A stretch of 46,291 bases of DNA from an uncultured Anaerosolibacter sp. (GTDB lineage Bacteria; Bacillota_A; Clostridia; Peptostreptococcales; Thermotaleaceae): assembly GCA_937948705.1 (NCBI GenBank), contig CALECF010000132.1, forward strand, positions 1 through 46,291. The letters run 5' to 3'. Below the pieces are notes generated by a model. The model did not search any database. It saw only the letters and a list, made by a program, of their open reading frames with translations, and was not told where the DNA came from. Position 1 is the first letter of the stretch, and each line of letters starts with the position of its first letter. Made by a program: the position numbers and the translations under genes. Below are positions 42,229 to 46,291 of the stretch, in pieces.

Positions 42229-44115
42229 ATGAACAGAATTGGAATGATTGTACCGAAGGACCTAATAGAAATTGCTAAAGAAGCTATAGAAGACACAGGT
42301 GTATCAATAACCCTCTTGGAGGGCTCCCTAGATGAGGGCGTAATGCTGGTAAAGGACTTGATGGATAGTCCCTTCGAGGTGCTGATTGCCAGGGGGGGGA
42401 CGGATGAACTTCTCAGAAGGTCCGGCATTCAGATACCCATAGTAACCATACCTATTACCCCTATGGATATCCTTCGGGCCTTCAAGGCTGGAGAAAAAGC
42501 TGGTGGGAAAATCGCTTTAGTTGCATTCCAAAACATGATGTCAGCAGTGGAGAGCTGTGAAGATGTCATGGAGATTCAGACTGAGAAATGTGTGGTGGAA
42601 AGTAGGAATGAGGTAGAAGAGAAAATAGCCATGATGGTCTCAAAAGGGTTTGATACCATTATAGGAGGTGGTATCATTACCGACTTTGGGAAAAAGTACG
42701 GTGTGCGTACCATCGTCATCAACACAGGCAAGGATGTGATTGCCTGTTCTATTCTGGAGGCCAAGCGCTTAGCAGCTGCCATGCGAGAGGAAAAAGAAAA
42801 GGGTGAGAAATTTAGGACTGTGGTAGAGTACGCCTATGATGGTATCATTTCCATAGATAAGGCCGGAAGAATCAACATCCTGAATCCATCTGCAGAGAGA
42901 CTGTTGAAAAAGAGAAACAAGGATTTGATCGATAAGAACATTCAAGACATATTTCCCCAGATCGAACTGACAGATACCCTGGCCCGAGGTGTGGAGGAGA
43001 CTGAGGTGATCAAGAACATTCAAGGCCATCCTTTTATCTTCTCTAAAATTCCCATTCATGTGGAGAAGGAGACCATCGGTGCCATTGCAATTTTTCAGGA
43101 CACGGGGAAAATTCAGCAGATGGAAGAAAAGATCCGCCGGGCATCTATAAAAACAGGGCACTTTGCCAGATATACCTTTGATGATATGCTGGGTAGCAGC
43201 GATGTCATGGAGGAATCTATTCAAATCGCCAAACAATACGCCAAGACCAACTCCACCGTGCTGATTGAAGGAGAAACAGGAACAGGAAAAGAGATCATTG
43301 CCCAGAGTATTCACAACGCCAGTGGGAGGATCCATGATCCCTTTGTTGCGGTGAACTGTGCGGCATTGCCTGAGAGTTTGTTGGAATCTGAGCTTTTTGG
43401 GTATGTACCTGGTGCTTTCACAGGGGCCGATCGCAAAGGAAAAAAGGGAATTTTTGAATTGGCCCATGGGGGAACCATCTTTCTAGATGAGATTTCGGAA
43501 ATACATCCTCAACTTCAAGGGAGGTTGCTCCGGGTAATCCAGGAAAAACAAGTGATGCGGATCGGTGACAATCGAGTGATTCCTATAGATGTACGGATTA
43601 TCGCAGCCACCAACAAAAACCTAGAACAGTTGGTGGAAGAGGGTCATTTCCGGGAGGACTTATATTATCGTCTCAATGTCCTAAGACTCCTTTTGCCCTC
43701 CCTGGGGGAACGGCGAGAAGATATTCCTGTACTGTTGGATTATTTTCTCCAGCAGTACAGCCACAGGATGGGCAAGGAAAAAATTCATATGGAGGAAGAC
43801 GCCCTAGCAGTTTTGTGTCAATACCCATGGAAGGGTAATGTAAGGGAGCTTAAAAACTTTGCAGAGCGTTTGGTGGTAATGACCCAGAAGGTTAACATTC
43901 AAGAGAAAGATCTTAAAGAGAGATTTTTGGGTAGAGGAAAAAAGCCCCAGAAGATGGTTCAAGAAGTTCAATTATCCAATGTGGAGAAGAATGCCATAGA
44001 ACAAGCATTGAAAGAGTATGGTGGGAATGTATCGAAGGCAGCGGAAATTTTAGGAACATCACGAACCACCCTCTGGAGAAAGATGAAAAAATATGGCATT
44101 GGTGTTTCAAAGTGA
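42229..44115 (+). CDS. Sigma-54-dependent activator with PrpR-N sensor and PAS domain
   Basis: 628 residues. Residues 1-185 match the propionate-regulator N-domain (RIGMIVPKDLIEIAKEA, ARGGTDELLRRS, IPIVTIPITPMDILRAF, DTIIGGGIITDFGKKYG). A PAS domain (about 195-300) and a AAA+ domain follow, with Walker A GETGTGKE near 347, GAFTGA near 394 and LDEISEIH; a Fis helix-turn-helix (VSKAAEILGTSRTTLWRKMK) ends it. GGAGGAAC precedes ATG 42229. Such proteins sense small carboxylic or other metabolites. Its probable target is the -24/-12 promoter at 44291, directly downstream. Its stop codon lies inside an inverted repeat that may be its own binding site. Confidence 0.9.
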   Translation: MNRIGMIVPKDLIEIAKEAIEDTGVSITLLEGSLDEGVMLVKDLMDSPFEVLIARGGTDELLRRSGIQIPIVTIPITPMDILRAFKAGEKAGGKIALVAFQNMMSAVESCEDVMEIQTEKCVVESRNEVEEKIAMMVSKGFDTIIGGGIITDFGKKYGVRTIVINTGKDVIACSILEAKRLAAAMREEKEKGEKFRTVVEYAYDGIISIDKAGRINILNPSAERLLKKRNKDLIDKNIQDIFPQIELTDTLARGVEETEVIKNIQGHPFIFSKIPIHVEKETIGAIAIFQDTGKIQQMEEKIRRASIKTGHFARYTFDDMLGSSDVMEESIQIAKQYAKTNSTVLIEGETGTGKEIIAQSIHNASGRIHDPFVAVNCAALPESLLESELFGYVPGAFTGADRKGKKGIFELAHGGTIFLDEISEIHPQLQGRLLRVIQEKQVMRIGDNRVIPIDVRIIAATNKNLEQLVEEGHFREDLYYRLNVLRLLLPSLGERREDIPVLLDYFLQQYSHRMGKEKIHMEEDALAVLCQYPWKGNVRELKNFAERLVVMTQKVNIQEKDLKERFLGRGKKPQKMVQEVQLSNVEKNAIEQALKEYGGNVSKAAEILGTSRTTLWRKMKKYGIGVSK

Positions 44116-44118
44116 AAC
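44104..44118. promoter_or_regulatory. Candidate enhancer (activator-binding) inverted repeat
   Basis: GTTTCA-aag-TGAAAC at 44104-44118 is a perfect inverted repeat overlapping the activator stop. A further TGAAAC half-site is near 44134. The spacing of about 170-190 bp to the -24 box suits an activator site. Confidence 0.5.
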
Positions 44119-44290
44119 TATGATTGTTACATACTGAAACGAAATAAATAATTTGAAATAAAATGGATACCTTATCTGGTTATGATGGTAGGTCTTTAAA
44201 AAGTGCACTTACCCCTAGAACTGTGTAAGAAAGACGCCCCCGTCGGTCCTATAAAGAATCATATGTGCAGCACCTATAGCTATGCCGAAT

Positions 44291-44306
44291 TGGCATGGCT
44301 TTTGCT
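44291..44306 (+). promoter_or_regulatory. Sigma-54 (-24/-12) promoter of the threonine aldolase operon
   Basis: TGGCAT, five bases, TTGCT, close to the TGGCAC-N5-TTGCA consensus with correct GG-GC spacing. It lies about 90 bp before the aldolase start. Confidence 0.85.
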
Positions 44307-44396
44307 ACATAAAACCTAAGGGATAAGAAACATTTATTTCACCATGAGACATACTATAGGATAAGGTTTTTTAAATGTTGAAGAAAGGGTGATACA

Positions 44397-45437
44397 ATGA
44401 TGGAATATATTGATCTGCGCTCGGATACGGTAACTCAGCCCACCCAGGAAATGCGAGAAGCAATGTTTCGTGCCGTGGTGGGCGATGACATCATGGGAGA
44501 GGACCCTACGGTCAGGGAGCTTGAAATACTGTCAGCAGATATCCTGGGAAAAGAGGATGCCCTCTTTGTAACATCAGGAACCTTGGGCAATCAAATTGCT
44601 GTCATGGCATTGACCAATCGTGGAGAAGAAGTAATCGTGGGAGATACATCCCATATATTTAACCTAGAAGTGGGGGCTCTAGCTGCTTTGTCTCAAGTAC
44701 AAACCAGGCCCATAGAAGTGCCCATGGGCATGTATGATATTCATAAAATGGAAGAATTGATTCAAGAGGAAGGGATTCAACGGGCGAAAACAGCCCTCAT
44801 TTGTATTGAGAATACAAACAATTTAAATGCAGGCTTTGTGGTGCCTATAGAAAACATAAATGATGTGTGTGCCTTGGGGCGAAAATATAATATCCCTATC
44901 CATCTAGACGGAGCAAGAATTTTCAATGCAGAAGTGGCTTCTAAGGTTTCGGTGAAAGAAATTGTGAAGCCTGTGGATACGGTGATGTTTGCCCTCACCA
45001 AGGGATTGGGGTCACCCTTTGGTGCTGTATTGGCTGGAAATAAGGACTTTATCCAGAAAGCACGGTGGATCAAGCAAAGATTGGGTGGCGGGTTTAGACA
45101 GGCAGGATTCCTAGCAGCACCTGGAATCGTAGCATTAAAAACCATGCTTCCACAGATTGAAATAGATCACCATCATGCCCAAGTCCTTGGAGCCGGGTTA
45201 TCTGCTACTAATGGATTAAAAGTAGATACTACAAGAATTCACACCAACATCGTCACAGGATCTCTGGAAGGTCTACCTATGACCATAGAAGATTTTCTGT
45301 CTAAATTAATGGATGCTGGGATCAAAGCCAAGCGAATTTCAAAAACTTCCTTCCGTATGGTAACCCACTGGGGCATTGATGAGCATCACATCAAGGAAAC
45401 CATCAAAACGGTGGAACGGATCATTTCAAACATATAA
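44397..45437 (+). CDS. ltaE: Low-specificity L-threonine aldolase
   Basis: 346 residues, PLP fold type I: DLRSDTVTQPTQEMREAM and VGDDIMGEDPTVRELE at the N-terminus, LFVTSGTLGNQIAVM, and HLDGARIFNAEVAS. The PLP-binding lysine is K202 in FALTKGLGSPFGAVLAG. It cleaves threonine or allo-threonine to glycine and acetaldehyde. AAGGGTG precedes ATG 44397 (a second ATG follows immediately). It lies behind a -24/-12 promoter and 12 bp ahead of an aminotransferase gene, suggesting a glycine-centred pathway, in line with the glycine yield of xanthine breakdown elsewhere in the window. Confidence 0.93.
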   Translation: MMEYIDLRSDTVTQPTQEMREAMFRAVVGDDIMGEDPTVRELEILSADILGKEDALFVTSGTLGNQIAVMALTNRGEEVIVGDTSHIFNLEVGALAALSQVQTRPIEVPMGMYDIHKMEELIQEEGIQRAKTALICIENTNNLNAGFVVPIENINDVCALGRKYNIPIHLDGARIFNAEVASKVSVKEIVKPVDTVMFALTKGLGSPFGAVLAGNKDFIQKARWIKQRLGGGFRQAGFLAAPGIVALKTMLPQIEIDHHHAQVLGAGLSATNGLKVDTTRIHTNIVTGSLEGLPMTIEDFLSKLMDAGIKAKRISKTSFRMVTHWGIDEHHIKETIKTVERIISNI

Positions 45438-45449
45438 AGGGGTGTAATC

Positions 45450-46291
45450 ATGGAAAGAAGACAATATTTACAAATACCAGGACCAACCAATGTGCCTGAT
45501 CGGATTTTAAGAAGTCTTTCAAGGCCTTTGATCAATCATCGAGGGCCAGAATTTGAACTTTTGCTAGAACAATGTATGACTGGACTGAAAAAGGTGTTTC
45601 GTACCCAAAATGATATCTTGATTTTCCCAAGCTCAGGGAGCGGGGCATTAGAGTCCGCCATCGTCAACTTACTTTCCCCTGGGGATACGATCTTGGCAGT
45701 CTCTCAGGGATTATTTAGTGAGCGGATGGCCAGTATAGGAGAGAAGTTTGGTGTCAATGTTATTCGAATCAACAAAGAGTGGGGGGAGGCAGTAGGAATT
45801 GACGAAATCAGAAATCTACTGAACCAAGATGCTGAGAGGAAGATTAAAGCAGTGTGCTTACCCCAAAATGAAACCACATCAGCCATCACCAACGACATAG
45901 AAGGTGTGGCCAAAATGATGAAGGAGAGCCAACATCCAGCTCTACTGGTGGTGGATGCTATCAGCTCGCTGGCATGTCTCCCATTGGAAACCGATGATTG
46001 GGCAATCGATGTGGTGGTGACAGCCTCCCAAAAAGGTCTGATGTTGCCGCCGGGATTGGGCATCGTGTCCTTGAATGAAAGGGCATGGCAGCAGGCAACC
46101 CAGTCAACAATGCCAAAATGGTACTGGGACTACAAAGGTGTACAGGAAAAAATGAAAGGCGGACAATTCCCTTACACCCCCGCTACAACACTCTTGTTTG
46201 GTTTAAAGGAAGCGCTGGATATCCTAGAAGAGGAAGGAATAGAGAAGGTTTGGGAAAGACATGCATTGATGGGGAAGGCAGTAAGGAATGC
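45450..46291 (+). CDS. Alanine/serine-glyoxylate aminotransferase family protein, truncated by window end
   Basis: 280 codons are visible and the frame is open at the last base, so the C-terminus is missing. It has the class V aminotransferase motifs of this family: RRQYLQIPGPTNVPDRIL, PLINHRGPEFELLLEQ, FPSSGSGALESAIVNLLSPGD, LPQNETTSAITNDI, VVDAISSLACLPLETDDW, and the PLP lysine K195 in TASQKGLMLPPGLG. GGGGTG precedes ATG 45450. Members convert glyoxylate plus alanine or serine to glycine; related subgroups work on other amino donors or phosphonates. It is cotranscribed with the threonine aldolase, both acting on glycine. Direction and donor are unknown. Confidence 0.9.
   Translation, partial: MERRQYLQIPGPTNVPDRILRSLSRPLINHRGPEFELLLEQCMTGLKKVFRTQNDILIFPSSGSGALESAIVNLLSPGDTILAVSQGLFSERMASIGEKFGVNVIRINKEWGEAVGIDEIRNLLNQDAERKIKAVCLPQNETTSAITNDIEGVAKMMKESQHPALLVVDAISSLACLPLETDDWAIDVVVTASQKGLMLPPGLGIVSLNERAWQQATQSTMPKWYWDYKGVQEKMKGGQFPYTPATTLLFGLKEALDILEEEGIEKVWERHALMGKAVRN

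Overview
The window looks like a chromosome segment of an anaerobic, spore-forming clostridium (Bacillota, Alkaliphilus-like from its gene content; species not determinable here). The support is: AT-leaning sequence with AGGAGG-type ribosome sites, a T-box leader, a LysM/GH18 spore-cortex-type hydrolase, CdaA/CdaR, sigma-54 activators with -24/-12 promoters, butyrate-type kinases and a ferredoxin-dependent 2-oxoacid oxidoreductase. No rRNA, tRNA, CRISPR, IS transposase or prophage gene was seen. The intergenic gaps carry several different palindromic repeats.

Region 1 (1-4063): the tail of a glyoxalase-fold protein, a PucR-type purine regulator, and on the minus strand a GT8-like glycosyltransferase and a cyclase-family hydrolase.

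Region 2 (4474-14052) is the centrepiece. It holds a formiminotransferase, a cyclic amidohydrolase, an isochorismatase-fold amidohydrolase and a UbiX/UbiD pair. These are followed by three hexameric microcompartment (BMC-H) shell proteins, a small unknown protein, a flavoprotein, a pentameric (EutN/CcmL) vertex protein and a divergent adenine-deaminase paralog. The enzyme classes match, nearly step for step, the classical clostridial fermentation of xanthine: ring opening to 4-ureido-5-imidazolecarboxylate, removal of the ureido group, decarboxylation to 4-aminoimidazole, deamination to 4-imidazolone, and transfer of the formimino group of formiminoglycine to tetrahydrofolate, leaving glycine. 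I infer a microcompartment that houses part of xanthine breakdown. No aldehyde dehydrogenase, phosphotransacylase or trimeric shell protein is present in the window.

Region 3 (14262-24055) feeds that pathway: an AzgA/PbuG-type purine permease, an aminohydrolase (possible guanine or other purine deaminase), a molybdenum hydroxylase (FAD, 2Fe-2S and a molybdenum subunit split in two), a canonical adenine deaminase and a chemoreceptor-like protein.

Region 4 (24373-29068): a LysM-GH18 hydrolase, a triple-BON protein, CdaA (c-di-AMP synthesis) and CdaR.

Region 5 (29145-37729): a sigma-54 activator, a -24/-12 promoter, then buk-ptb-buk, a P-loop ATPase and a four-subunit VOR/KOR-type oxidoreductase. 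Together they suit conversion of branched-chain 2-oxoacids to acyl-CoA, acyl phosphate and fatty acid with ATP yield.

Region 6 (37776-46291): a palindromic repeat; a complete T-box leader with a strong promoter but no downstream gene on its strand, pointing instead into the 3' end of a convergent DUF401 membrane-protein gene; a small unknown protein; CstA; a second sigma-54 activator (PrpR-N type); and a second -24/-12 promoter driving a threonine aldolase and a truncated alanine/serine-glyoxylate-type aminotransferase.
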